64,000 nt of DNA from Treponema putidum (GTDB lineage Bacteria; Spirochaetota; Spirochaetia; Treponematales; Treponemataceae), in the NCBI RefSeq assembly GCF_000755145.1, contig NZ_CP009228.1, positions 434,001 through 498,000 on the forward strand. The letters run 5' to 3'. How positions within the stretch are numbered: position 1 is the first letter of the stretch; every line of letters begins with the position of its first letter. This document shows positions 34,594-42,761 of the stretch, piece by piece. The notes beneath the pieces were generated by a model that ran no database searches, was not told where the DNA came from, and saw nothing but the letters and a program-made list of their open reading frames with translations. The position numbers were made by a program, and so were the translations under genes.

Positions 34594-35478
34594 TTACTTT
34601 ATTTTTTGTTTAAAACCGAGACCGTAAACTTCCTGCATATCGCAGACCATAATAAAAGCCTTTTCGTCTATTTCGGTTATTATTTCTTTTGCTCTGACAA
34701 ACTGGGCACGGCTTACGACACAGAGCAGCACAGGGCGATCCTGTCTTGAATACATGCCTTCTCCTTTGAGGAGGGTCACGCCTCTTTCCAGCTTGCTCAT
34801 AAGAGCATCTCCGATTTCATCCGGCTTGGAACTTACAATAAAAAAGCCCTTAAAATAACCGAAGCCGTCAAGAATCATATCCGCTATCTTGGTGCAAAAG
34901 AAAAGAGCTATTAAAGAATACAGCGAAGTATTGGGGTTATTGTCTACAACGCCCGCAAAGATAACTATTACAAAATCGGCTATAGCCATTCCCTTTGCAA
35001 TGCTTAATCCGGGAAAATGCTTGTTTACAATAGCACCGGCAAGGTCGGTTCCGCCTGTAGTGGCGCCGCGCTTAAATACAATCCCCAAGCCCAAACCTAA
35101 AAGAATTCCTCCGAAGGTCGCCTGTAAAAAAAGATCATCGGTAAACACAAAGTCTTGGGGCAAAATAGCCAGAACCCCCGACAGCACCAAAATAGACAAA
35201 AGGGTAAAAACAGCGGACTTTTTACCTAGAAGTTTTGCTCCAAAAATAAATAAAGGAACATTTATAATTAAATTCGATATGTAAACTCTTATACCTGTCA
35301 GTTTTTCGATTGCAACCGACAAGCCGCTGACACCGCCCGGTGCAATTGTTCCGGGTATAAGAAAAAACTGTAAAGCTGCGGCAGCTATTATACTTCCGAC
35401 AGTAACCCAAAAAGTATCCAGCAACGCACCTATAACAAATTTTGTAGAAATATGTTTGGCAGGTAATATTTTATTCAT
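34594..35478 (-). CDS. YitT family membrane protein
   Basis: The protein is 294 residues. It has about five to six membrane segments with FFLIPGTIAPGGVSGLS, ILLGLGLGIVFKRGATTGGTDL and a C-terminal soluble DUF2179 domain (RGVTLLKGEGMYSRQDRPVLLCVVSRAQ). This is the standard YitT layout (DUF161 plus DUF2179), an uncharacterised membrane family common in Firmicutes and spirochetes. I chose ATG 35478, preceded by TTTGGAGAA, rather than the frame's upstream extension. Confidence 0.88.
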   Translation of the reverse strand: MNKILPAKHISTKFVIGALLDTFWVTVGSIIAAAALQFFLIPGTIAPGGVSGLSVAIEKLTGIRVYISNLIINVPLFIFGAKLLGKKSAVFTLLSILVLSGVLAILPQDFVFTDDLFLQATFGGILLGLGLGIVFKRGATTGGTDLAGAIVNKHFPGLSIAKGMAIADFVIVIFAGVVDNNPNTSLYSLIALFFCTKIADMILDGFGYFKGFFIVSSKPDEIGDALMSKLERGVTLLKGEGMYSRQDRPVLLCVVSRAQFVRAKEIITEIDEKAFIMVCDMQEVYGLGFKQKIK

Positions 35479-35606
35479 AATATAATTCTCCAAATACGGA
35501 ATTTTTATTACACATAATTGACACAAAACTTTCAATTAAAAAGGATAGTACATTATTTTTAAAAAAAAATCAACTGCACGAATGCCGGCTGGAAAGCAGG
35601 CTAGAA

Positions 35607-35629
35607 AGACGGCTTTCGATAAGCCGTCT
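35607..35629 (-). terminator. Possible terminator after the ygjP-like gene
   Basis: AGACGGCTT (35607-35615), loop TCGAT and AAGCCGTCT (35621-35629) form a perfect 9-bp stem 60 nt beyond the stop codon. The T tract on the minus strand is short (TTTC). Confidence 0.45.
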
Positions 35630-35688
35630 ATATTAAGCGGCTTAAAACTCCGATTCTAACGCAGGCGTATCAGACTAAACCTTACACC

Positions 35689-36384
35689 CTAATAATCGTC
35701 AGAATTTAATAGTTTAACTCTTTCTTTCCAATCGGGGAGGTATTTGGTCATATATCGCTTAAAACGGTCGTTGTGGAGCCTTTCCTTAAAATGAACAAGT
35801 TCGTGCACCAGCACCATTTCGGCACATTCGCAAGGAAGAGCTGCTAGTTTTGTGTTTAAGGTAACTATTCCCGTATAAGAATTGCAGGAACCCCATTTGC
35901 TTTTCATATCTCGGTATTTTATTTCAGAGGCGGATTCTTTTATCTTAGCTTCCCAAAAGGGCAAGATTTCTTCAACATAAAGCTCCAATTCTTTTTTATA
36001 AAGGCGGTTCAAAATTGAATGCCGCTTTTTAGGATCGGCTCCGGAAGGTTCTTTTAAATAGATAAAGTCATCATCGGCTGCAACGCTTGCATTTTTTTTA
36101 GCCCGTAGTATTTTAATTTTATATTCTGTACCCCATAAACTTACCGTTGATCCGTCCCTTAGAGAAGTTTTTAAATTCTTTTTAGCAATTTTTTCTTCAA
36201 TACGGGTTTGATGTTTTTTTATCCACGCAATGTTTTCTTTTACAAAGTCCAAAGCCTTGATTTGAGAATAATTTTTTGGAACATGGATGCAGGGAACGGC
36301 CGTCTTAGGCGATATTGTAAGCCTCAGCTTCCGGCCCTTAGATTCTGTCCATTCAATTTCCGTTTCTTCTATTTTAATAAGCAT
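35689..36384 (-). CDS. YgjP-type M48-like metallopeptidase (DUF45)
   Basis: The protein is 231 residues. The zinc motif HELVH lies in LVHELVHFKERLHNDRF, with KWGSC upstream, both hallmarks of the YgjP (SprT-like, DUF45) family. Strand-rich N-terminal residues 1-80 are usual for the family. It follows the DUF2804 gene by 19 nt with GGATTGGG near the start, so the two form an operon. The physiological substrate is unknown. Confidence 0.88.
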   Translation of the reverse strand: MLIKIEETEIEWTESKGRKLRLTISPKTAVPCIHVPKNYSQIKALDFVKENIAWIKKHQTRIEEKIAKKNLKTSLRDGSTVSLWGTEYKIKILRAKKNASVAADDDFIYLKEPSGADPKKRHSILNRLYKKELELYVEEILPFWEAKIKESASEIKYRDMKSKWGSCNSYTGIVTLNTKLAALPCECAEMVLVHELVHFKERLHNDRFKRYMTKYLPDWKERVKLLNSDDY

Positions 36385-36403
36385 TTTCCCAATCCTTAGA
36401 ACA

Positions 36404-37480
36404 TCAAATTCTGAGATTATATTTCTTTGTTATGCCAGGGAAGTTTTTTAGTCTTAACTCTTCTCCGTCAGCAGTCAGCAGGGTACCTTCAAAATGGCCG
36501 TAAACCGTATTGTATTCCGTCCTAAAAAGACCGGTATTTACCCTTTTGTAATTTTTTGAAATAGGATAGAACACAAGGTCTACCATACTTTCGGTGTCCT
36601 GTATTATCCATTTTCCCATTATACCGAAGGGGCGGGTTATTTTAACCGGAGGAAGAGGCGTACGCTTTCCGTCATATAGCATTATATTATCATTGTGTTT
36701 ATTACTGTCCGGAGCAATAGAACTTGCAAGATAAAAGACCAACGGCTTGTCATCCAGTTTACCGAGTCCGTTTACGAGAGTGCGTTTTGAGCTAAAGCCT
36801 GTGTAAGACTTTCTAACATCAAAGACACCAACGGATGTTTCTTTTTTTAGCTGAATATCTTCGTTATAACCCAAACTTACCCAGCCCTTTACCGTTCCTG
36901 TCTGCATGTACATGGCCATACACCGCCGGCTTACGTAGTTGGGAATTACGCACGAAAAGTCCAAAGCTTCTTTATCCCGAATATCAAGATCCAGACGTCC
37001 CTCGCATGAAGGGCGGGAGTCATGGGCTGAAAAGTCGAAGTCGGCATGCAGCTTCCCGTGGGAAAGACGCGAAAAAATACGGGCATATCTATATGATTTA
37101 CGGCAAGCCGTAACGCTATATTTTATGTGCATCGGAATATGAATAAAGCCGCCCGGCAAGTACTGCCGATAGGCATATTTTTGCTGAGTTTTACGAACCC
37201 AAAAAGTAGTTTCCATAAAGGAGAAAATATAGCACGAAAAAAAGATTATTTCTCCTATTACTTCGTCATCGCAAAATAGGAACCTCATTGTTCCCGAAAT
37301 ACGTCCGTTGGTAATTATTCTAGGAATGGGCAGATTACCGAAAACCCGATAAAGCCCTTTTATATCAAATTTTTTAAAGCAGCCTGAAAAAGTACCGAAA
37401 TTCGGTTTTCCGTTTTGTACAGGTCTATCGGGAGCAGGCTCTATCTTGCGTGTGTACAAGTCATCATTAACCATGGGCAT
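36404..37480 (-). CDS. DUF2804 family protein
   Basis: The protein is 358 residues. Motifs such as NGKPNFGTFSGCFKKFDI, KGWVSLGYNEDIQLKK and RPFGIMGKWIIQDTESMVDLVFYP fit DUF2804, a strand-rich family of unknown function. Sequence before the ATG lacks a ribosome-binding site. TGCTAACAT at 37482-37490 looks like an extended -10 that would start transcription near the second ATG (37474), so the start may be MVNDD and leaderless. Confidence 0.8.
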   Translation of the reverse strand: MPMVNDDLYTRKIEPAPDRPVQNGKPNFGTFSGCFKKFDIKGLYRVFGNLPIPRIITNGRISGTMRFLFCDDEVIGEIIFFSCYIFSFMETTFWVRKTQQKYAYRQYLPGGFIHIPMHIKYSVTACRKSYRYARIFSRLSHGKLHADFDFSAHDSRPSCEGRLDLDIRDKEALDFSCVIPNYVSRRCMAMYMQTGTVKGWVSLGYNEDIQLKKETSVGVFDVRKSYTGFSSKRTLVNGLGKLDDKPLVFYLASSIAPDSNKHNDNIMLYDGKRTPLPPVKITRPFGIMGKWIIQDTESMVDLVFYPISKNYKRVNTGLFRTEYNTVYGHFEGTLLTADGEELRLKNFPGITKKYNLRI

Positions 37481-37516
37481 AATGTTAGCACAATTTTTAA
37501 AAAAATAAAAGCCTTT

Positions 37517-39109
37517 TTACCTTAATAATTTTTCAAAATACTTGCGAGTTTTTCTTTGCCGATGGTTTTCATAAAGCCTGCTAGACGAGGACCCTGATCC
37601 TTTGAAACAAGGGCTTGATAGACGGCAACAAACATTTGCTTGGGTTCTAAGCCGCATTCCTTTGCCGCATCGTAGAGGGCTGTCGAAAAAGTTTTTTTCA
37701 TCCATCTCGTCCATTTTGGGTAAAAGGGAATCCCTTATCGTTTTAATAGCCTTTGTTTCTGCCTCGGAAAGTTCAGCCTTTGAGCCGTCAGCTCTTAAAA
37801 CAAACTTAAACTCTTCGGGAGCACCCCCGTCCGTGATCCAGTTCCAAGCACATTCGGCACGGGATCTCAGCCTATCGGCTTGGGCAGGCTTTATATCGGG
37901 AAGCCCCTTTATTACGGCTTCAATATCGCCCGAATTTATCTGTAAAAGATTGCATAAATGCCTAAACGGAATTTGATAGGAAATACACTCAGGCATTCCG
38001 TCTATTTGAGAAAGCTCATAGATTCTATATTCTTTTTCGAAGGTCTCATCGTTTTTAGCCTTTTCGGTCTTCCAAGCAATGCGCTCGGTTTTATCATAGT
38101 CTTCGTAAATCTTAATTACATCAAGGTCAAAACTGATAACGAATTCGGTGTTTGGCCTTGTCCCCGCAAAAAGATAGCGGGCAACTTCGGGCTGGTAAAC
38201 TTCAAGTACTTCGGCAAGGCTTACAACCTTTCCCTTAGAAGAAGCCATCTTTCCGGGCACTCCCTTTAAACCGATAAAATCATAGCGGAAACTTACAGGG
38301 GCAGGCCAGTTATAAATACGGTTAGAAACCAAGCTTGCCGTATCAAAGGAGCCGCCTTGCGAATGATGATCCTTTCCGGCCGGCTCAAAAACCGTTTTTT
38401 CAAAAGCCCAGCGCATGGGCCAGTCAACCCTCCACCCCAACTTTACGGATTTTGCCTTACGAAGATCCAAGGCTTCACAATGGCCGCATTCGCAAGAATA
38501 TTTAAGCGTCCAGTCATTGTCCCATGATTCTATCTTCGTAGTGTCCTTATTACATGCCGTGCAAAAAACGGAGACCGGCCAGTATTCTTCGGTAATTTTA
38601 TGCGACTCATCTCGATAAGTATTTAAAATGTCTTTAAGCTCTTCCCTGTTATCCAAGGCTTTTTTCATTCCTTCAGCATACATTCCCTTTTGATAGCGTT
38701 CAGCCTGATACAGATATTCAGGATAAATGCCGACTCGGGGCAAAACGGCTTCTACATCATGCTCGTGGTGGCGGGCATAGTTTTCATCCCTCTCAAAAGT
38801 ATCGGGAACCATCGTAATCGGATAGCGGAGATATTTTTCCAAAACTTCGGGCTTGGGCATATTTGCAGGAACTTTTCGGAATACATCATAGTCATCCCAA
38901 GAATAGATAAAGCGTACATTTTTTCCGCGGGAGCGAAGGGCACGCACAACCAAATCGACGGAAATAATTTCGCGGAAATTTCCTACATGCACGGTTCCCG
39001 AAGGAGTTATACCTGAAGCACAGGTATAAACATCGAGGTCACCCCTCTCTCTTATTATTTTTTCGGCAGTCTGATCCGCCCAATGTAACAGTTTCTTTTC
39101 ATTTGACAT
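37517..39109 (-). CDS. lysS: Class I lysyl-tRNA synthetase, C-terminus frame-broken
   Basis: The protein is a class I (archaeal-type) lysyl-tRNA synthetase, as is usual in spirochetes. It has the HIGH-like SGTVHVGNFRE, zinc-binding cysteines (CTACNK, CECGHCE) and a KMSKS-like MASSKGK. The frame derails at the seven-base A run on the coding strand (plus 37692-37698), after MDEMDEK. Removing one A restores about 61 residues including CGLEPKQMF and GPRLAGFMKTIGKEKL, with a stop at 37522 and a total of 528 residues. Loss of this domain from an essential enzyme is unlikely, so sequencing error is the simplest explanation. Start ATG 39109 follows AAGGAAG. Confidence 0.9.
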   Translation of the reverse strand: MSNEKKLLHWADQTAEKIIRERGDLDVYTCASGITPSGTVHVGNFREIISVDLVVRALRSRGKNVRFIYSWDDYDVFRKVPANMPKPEVLEKYLRYPITMVPDTFERDENYARHHEHDVEAVLPRVGIYPEYLYQAERYQKGMYAEGMKKALDNREELKDILNTYRDESHKITEEYWPVSVFCTACNKDTTKIESWDNDWTLKYSCECGHCEALDLRKAKSVKLGWRVDWPMRWAFEKTVFEPAGKDHHSQGGSFDTASLVSNRIYNWPAPVSFRYDFIGLKGVPGKMASSKGKVVSLAEVLEVYQPEVARYLFAGTRPNTEFVISFDLDVIKIYEDYDKTERIAWKTEKAKNDETFEKEYRIYELSQIDGMPECISYQIPFRHLCNLLQINSGDIEAVIKGLPDIKPAQADRLRSRAECAWNWITDGGAPEEFKFVLRADGSKAELSEAETKAIKTIRDSLLPKMDEMDEKNFFDSPLRCGKGMRLRTQANVCCRLSSPCFKGSGSSSSRLYENHRQRKTRKYFEKLLR

Positions 39110-39196
39110 AATTTCTTCCTTAAAACGCTTAGATTCGCTTAGATTATAAAAAAATAAACAGGATATTTTATCCAAAAAAAGAGATGCTGTCAATCC

Positions 39197-39225
39197 TTGT
39201 ATAAAGATGCAATCTTTGCTATAAT
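39197..39225 (+). promoter_or_regulatory. Sigma-70 promoter of hslO, probable leaderless start
   Basis: TTGTAT (39197-39202), a 17-nt spacer and TATAAT (39220-39225) are followed by seven bases and then the ATG at 39233. Transcription would start at or one base before the start codon. Confidence 0.7.
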
Positions 39226-39232
39226 CAGCCCT

Positions 39233-40162
39233 ATGATAGATAAACCGATAACCGATCCCGTCTTAATCGAAAAATTTAAAACCATGCACCAAGACGGAAT
39301 GACAATCTTTATGCTCGGCGATGGCCAAATACGCGGAGCTTTTTTTCATGGAACCCGCTTTGTAAATAAAATGAGGGTGCAGCATAATTTAGGTATTTTA
39401 GAAAGCCTTGCCCTCGGCCATGCCGCCCTTTGCGGAGCGCTCTTAATTCCAACAATGAAGGGAAGAGACAGAATAATATTCAGATGTGATACCCAAGGCC
39501 CCCTTGTAGGTTTTAGTATCGAGGCCTTTAGCGAAGGCTTTGTAAGGGGCTATCTATTGGAAGACCCCATAAGACCGGACATTCCTTTAGAAACATGGGA
39601 TCTAAAGCCCCTTTTCGGGGAAGGGAAAATTTCGGTTATCCGCTTCCCTGAAGGAGCAAGGGAACCTCTAACCGGAATCGTCGAAATAAAGCACAAAAAC
39701 ATCGCCCTTGATCTATCGGAATATTTTTTACAATCCGAGCAGACGGTAACGGGTTTTAATACAGGCATCCAATTTGACAAAGAAGGAAGAATCATCGGAG
39801 CAGGCGGTATGTACATTCAGGTCATGCCGGGTGCCGAAGAATCCTTGATAGAAAAAGCAGAAAGAGCCTTTGCAGCTTGCCCCTCGATAGGCCGATGGTT
39901 TGCGGAAGGGGGAAACAGGGAGGATGTTATCTTCGGCCTTTTCCGTGACTGTAATCCTCAAGTTCTAATCGAAAGAAATATAGACTTTTATTGCCCCTGC
40001 TCAAAAGATAAATTCCGCGATAAACTTTTTACCTTACCTGAAAAGGAAATAAAGGATATGTATGAAAACGGCCCTGAACAAATAGAGCTTTATTGCCATA
40101 ACTGCGGTTCAGTCTATAAATACCCCAAAAGCATCTTAAAGGAAAAAATAAATGTACATTAA
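39233..40162 (+). CDS. hslO: Redox-regulated chaperone Hsp33
   Basis: The protein is 309 residues. The N-terminal substrate domain has the GALLIPTMKGRDRI region, and the C-terminal redox switch has four zinc cysteines in CPCSKDKF and CHNCG. Oxidation releases the zinc and activates chaperone holding activity in the cytoplasm. The ATG at 39233 has no ribosome-binding site and sits at the predicted transcription start. The cbiC frame overlaps its end by 11 nt. Confidence 0.93.
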   Translation: MIDKPITDPVLIEKFKTMHQDGMTIFMLGDGQIRGAFFHGTRFVNKMRVQHNLGILESLALGHAALCGALLIPTMKGRDRIIFRCDTQGPLVGFSIEAFSEGFVRGYLLEDPIRPDIPLETWDLKPLFGEGKISVIRFPEGAREPLTGIVEIKHKNIALDLSEYFLQSEQTVTGFNTGIQFDKEGRIIGAGGMYIQVMPGAEESLIEKAERAFAACPSIGRWFAEGGNREDVIFGLFRDCNPQVLIERNIDFYCPCSKDKFRDKLFTLPEKEIKDMYENGPEQIELYCHNCGSVYKYPKSILKEKINVH

Positions 40163-40775
40163 AAAACCGATGGAAATAGAAAATAAGAGTATGGACATAA
40201 TCGAAGAAAGTATGGCCGATGTTTCTTTTACGGAAGAAGAAAAAATTATAGCCAAAAGAATGATTCACACTACGGGAGATGTCGAATACCGGAAGATAAT
40301 TATCTTTCAAAATAATTTTATAGGAACGGCTAAAAGGGCTCTTCAAAAGGGCATAACTATTTTTACCGATACCAAAATGGTGATGACCGGCATTAACAAG
40401 CCTGCCCTATCAAAAACCCAAAATAAACTTTTATGCCTGATTGATGATGATAGAGTTTTTAAGATGTCCAAGGAAAACGGAATTACGCGCTCTTCGGCTG
40501 CTGTCGACCTTGCAGTCCAAGATGGAGCTAAAGCCTTTGTCATAGGAAATGCCCCTACCGCTCTTTTCAGGCTTTTAGAGCTCTGCAAAGAAAAAAAACT
40601 TTCTCCTGAATTTATAATAGGAGTTCCCGTGGGCTTTGTAGGTGCAGCCGAATCAAAGGAAGCCCTTCGTTCAAGTTCTTTTCCCCAAATCTCTACCGTA
40701 GGCACTAAGGGCGGAAGCAATGTCGCCGCCTCCGTTATAAACGCTCTTCTTTATATGATGGTGGAAAGGGAATAA
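40152..40775 (+). CDS. cbiC: Cobalt-precorrin-8 / precorrin-8X methylmutase
   Basis: The protein is 207 residues. It fits CbiC/CobH, which moves a methyl group from C-11 to C-12 to make hydrogenobyrinic acid in B12 synthesis: RMIHTTGDVEY with the catalytic histidine, TDTKMVMTGI, IGNAPTALFRLLEL, GVPVGFVGAAESKEAL and STVGTKGGSNVAAS. AAAGGA precedes ATG 40152; a second ATG at 40170 is possible. It stands alone, without other cobalamin genes in this window, behind hslO. Confidence 0.9.
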   Translation: MYIKKPMEIENKSMDIIEESMADVSFTEEEKIIAKRMIHTTGDVEYRKIIIFQNNFIGTAKRALQKGITIFTDTKMVMTGINKPALSKTQNKLLCLIDDDRVFKMSKENGITRSSAAVDLAVQDGAKAFVIGNAPTALFRLLELCKEKKLSPEFIIGVPVGFVGAAESKEALRSSSFPQISTVGTKGGSNVAASVINALLYMMVERE

Positions 40776-40799
40776 GATTCAATCTTAAAGAGGAACAAA

Positions 40800-41426
40800 A
40801 TGCTGGACAGCAAAAGCTTTGACCTCTGGTCAGATAATTATGACAAACAAGTAGAAATATCAGATGAAGAAAACGTTTATCCCTTTGCCGGCTATAAAAA
40901 AGTTCTCGGAACGGTATACAAAAAGATTCGCAAGCAAAATCCTAAAGATATTTTGGACATAGGATTCGGCACAGCCATTTTAACAAAAAAACTTTATGAC
41001 GACGGCTATAATATTTACGGAATAGATTTTTCAAATGAGATGATCAAAAAAGCAAAACAGAAAATGCCCAATGCCGAGCTTTTGCAATTTGATTTTACCG
41101 GCGGCCTTCCGAAGGAATTTGAGCAAAAACAATTCGATGTTATACTCAGCACCTATGCAATTCATCACATAGATGACGAAGCAAAAAAATTATATATTCT
41201 GAAGCTGTTAAAATCCTTAAAACCTAATGGTATTCTTATCTTCGGAGATGTTGCATTTAAAACAGAAGAAGATATGGAAGCTGCGAGAAAAAAAGACTAT
41301 GGCGAATGGGATGATGAAGAATATTATTTAATTGCCGAAAGATTTAATTTATGGTTTCCTAATCTAAAAACGGATTTTATAAAAATATCTTATTGTTCCG
41401 GAGTGTTTACAATTTATAAGGAATAG
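40800..41426 (+). CDS. SAM-dependent methyltransferase (class I, YrrT-like)
   Basis: The protein is 208 residues. The Rossmann methyltransferase motifs are DILDIGFGTAILTKKL (motif I), IYGIDFSNEMIKKAK (motif II) and FDVILSTYAIHHI (motif IV), followed by LKPNGILIFGD. The substrate is unknown. AGAGGAAC precedes the start. The acetyltransferase gene starts 2 nt after the stop. Confidence 0.85.
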   Translation: MLDSKSFDLWSDNYDKQVEISDEENVYPFAGYKKVLGTVYKKIRKQNPKDILDIGFGTAILTKKLYDDGYNIYGIDFSNEMIKKAKQKMPNAELLQFDFTGGLPKEFEQKQFDVILSTYAIHHIDDEAKKLYILKLLKSLKPNGILIFGDVAFKTEEDMEAARKKDYGEWDDEEYYLIAERFNLWFPNLKTDFIKISYCSGVFTIYKE

Positions 41427-41428
41427 AA

Positions 41429-41863
41429 ATGCAGGACTGGATTAAATATCGAATACCAAAGAAACTTTTGGATAACAAAAATAAAAACATTAAAATCGAA
41501 GAATTTAATGAATCTAAACACAAAGATATTATTCCTCAAATATATGCCGATGCCTTTTGCGATAAGGCATGGGAAAGTGATTGGTATAAAATAGATCTTT
41601 TTAATCCCGCCTCTTGTTTTATTGCAAAATATAATGAAGAATATGCAGGTTTTATTATTTCTTTTATAAAAGAAAATTCGGCTTACATCAGTGTTATTGC
41701 GGTTCTAAAAAAATATCAAAAATGCGGAATCGGAATATCTCTTATAAATAGAGTTATAAACTATTTTAAAAATCAAGATTTGGAAATTTATCTTGATGTC
41801 GAATCAAAAAATAAAACGGCAATAAATTGGTACAACAAGCGCGGATTTATTCAAATTATTTAG
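41429..41863 (+). CDS. GNAT family N-acetyltransferase
   Basis: The protein is 144 residues. It has the acetyl-CoA-binding region ISVIAVLKKYQKCGIGISLINRVINYF and the late strand with LDVESKNKTAINWYNKRGF, typical of GNAT enzymes. The substrate cannot be predicted. It lies 2 nt after the methyltransferase gene, which suggests a two-gene unit; relatively few G/C bases are used in both. Confidence 0.85.
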   Translation: MQDWIKYRIPKKLLDNKNKNIKIEEFNESKHKDIIPQIYADAFCDKAWESDWYKIDLFNPASCFIAKYNEEYAGFIISFIKENSAYISVIAVLKKYQKCGIGISLINRVINYFKNQDLEIYLDVESKNKTAINWYNKRGFIQII

Positions 41864-41877
41864 TAAAAATGAGAATC

Positions 41878-42657
41878 TTAATCGTGGTTTAAATCCTGAG
41901 GGCGATTGGATATAATCCCCGTTACTCCTTTTTTGATAAGGCCCTCGGCTTTTTCTTTATCGTCAACAGTCCAACACCAAGATTCTTTATTTTTCTTTTT
42001 CGTAAAGCATTTATAAGAAGGCTTTAAAATATCAGGCCTACAAAATAAAAGCCCCCTACCCTTTTTTAAAAAAAAGAGATTATCGGGATGATTATCGTAT
42101 ATCAACGCCGTAGGAATATCCGAACATATCTTTGAAAAATATCTTATAGCAAAGGGATTAAAAGAAGAAACCAAAAACCTGTGAGGATTGTCGGGTAAAA
42201 CTTTTAAAATATCCTTTAAAACCTGATAAGTTTTTTCTACAACGCCCTTATATTTTAGGTTATCTATTTTTATTTCTATATCGACATAGATATCGGAGCC
42301 TAGAAGTTTTAGGACATCATAAAGTAAAGGAATTTTTTCGCCTTCATATTCTTTTGAAAACCAAATACCGAAGTCATATTTTTGTAATTCTTCCCAAGAT
42401 AAGTCTTCAACTTTTAGATCAGGAGCTTCAATAACCTTTCCGGTTTCATAAATTCTTCCTGTACGCTTAATTGAGGAATCATGAATAACCGCAAGTTCTC
42501 CGGTCTTGGTTAAATGCACATCCAGCTCCACTCCGGGAATTCCCAGTTCTACAGCTTTCTTAAATGAAGCAATTGTATTTTCAGGAGCTAAACTTGAAAC
42601 TCCTCTATGACCAAAAAGAAGAGGTCTTTTTGCGTTAGGCAAAATTTCTTTACGCAT
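41878..42657 (-). CDS. Glycerophosphodiester phosphodiesterase
   Basis: The protein is 259 residues without a signal peptide, so a cytoplasmic UgpQ-like enzyme rather than the exported treponemal GlpQ. Motifs are FGHRGVSSLAPENTI, VELDVHLTKTGELAVIHD (metal and catalytic residues) and YVDIEIK, with a late CWTVDD. It releases glycerol 3-phosphate from glycerophosphodiesters. I prefer ATG 42657, preceded by GAGG, to the in-frame ATG 42672. Confidence 0.92.
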   Translation of the reverse strand: MRKEILPNAKRPLLFGHRGVSSLAPENTIASFKKAVELGIPGVELDVHLTKTGELAVIHDSSIKRTGRIYETGKVIEAPDLKVEDLSWEELQKYDFGIWFSKEYEGEKIPLLYDVLKLLGSDIYVDIEIKIDNLKYKGVVEKTYQVLKDILKVLPDNPHRFLVSSFNPFAIRYFSKICSDIPTALIYDNHPDNLFFLKKGRGLLFCRPDILKPSYKCFTKKKNKESWCWTVDDKEKAEGLIKKGVTGIISNRPQDLNHD

Positions 42658-42761
42658 ATTTCGTTTCCTCATAAATTAAATAATCTTTATTTTTACTATA
42701 GCTATTATAGCAAATATAGTTTATACTGTTAAGGTATTAAATAAGCATGGGAGAAATTATG

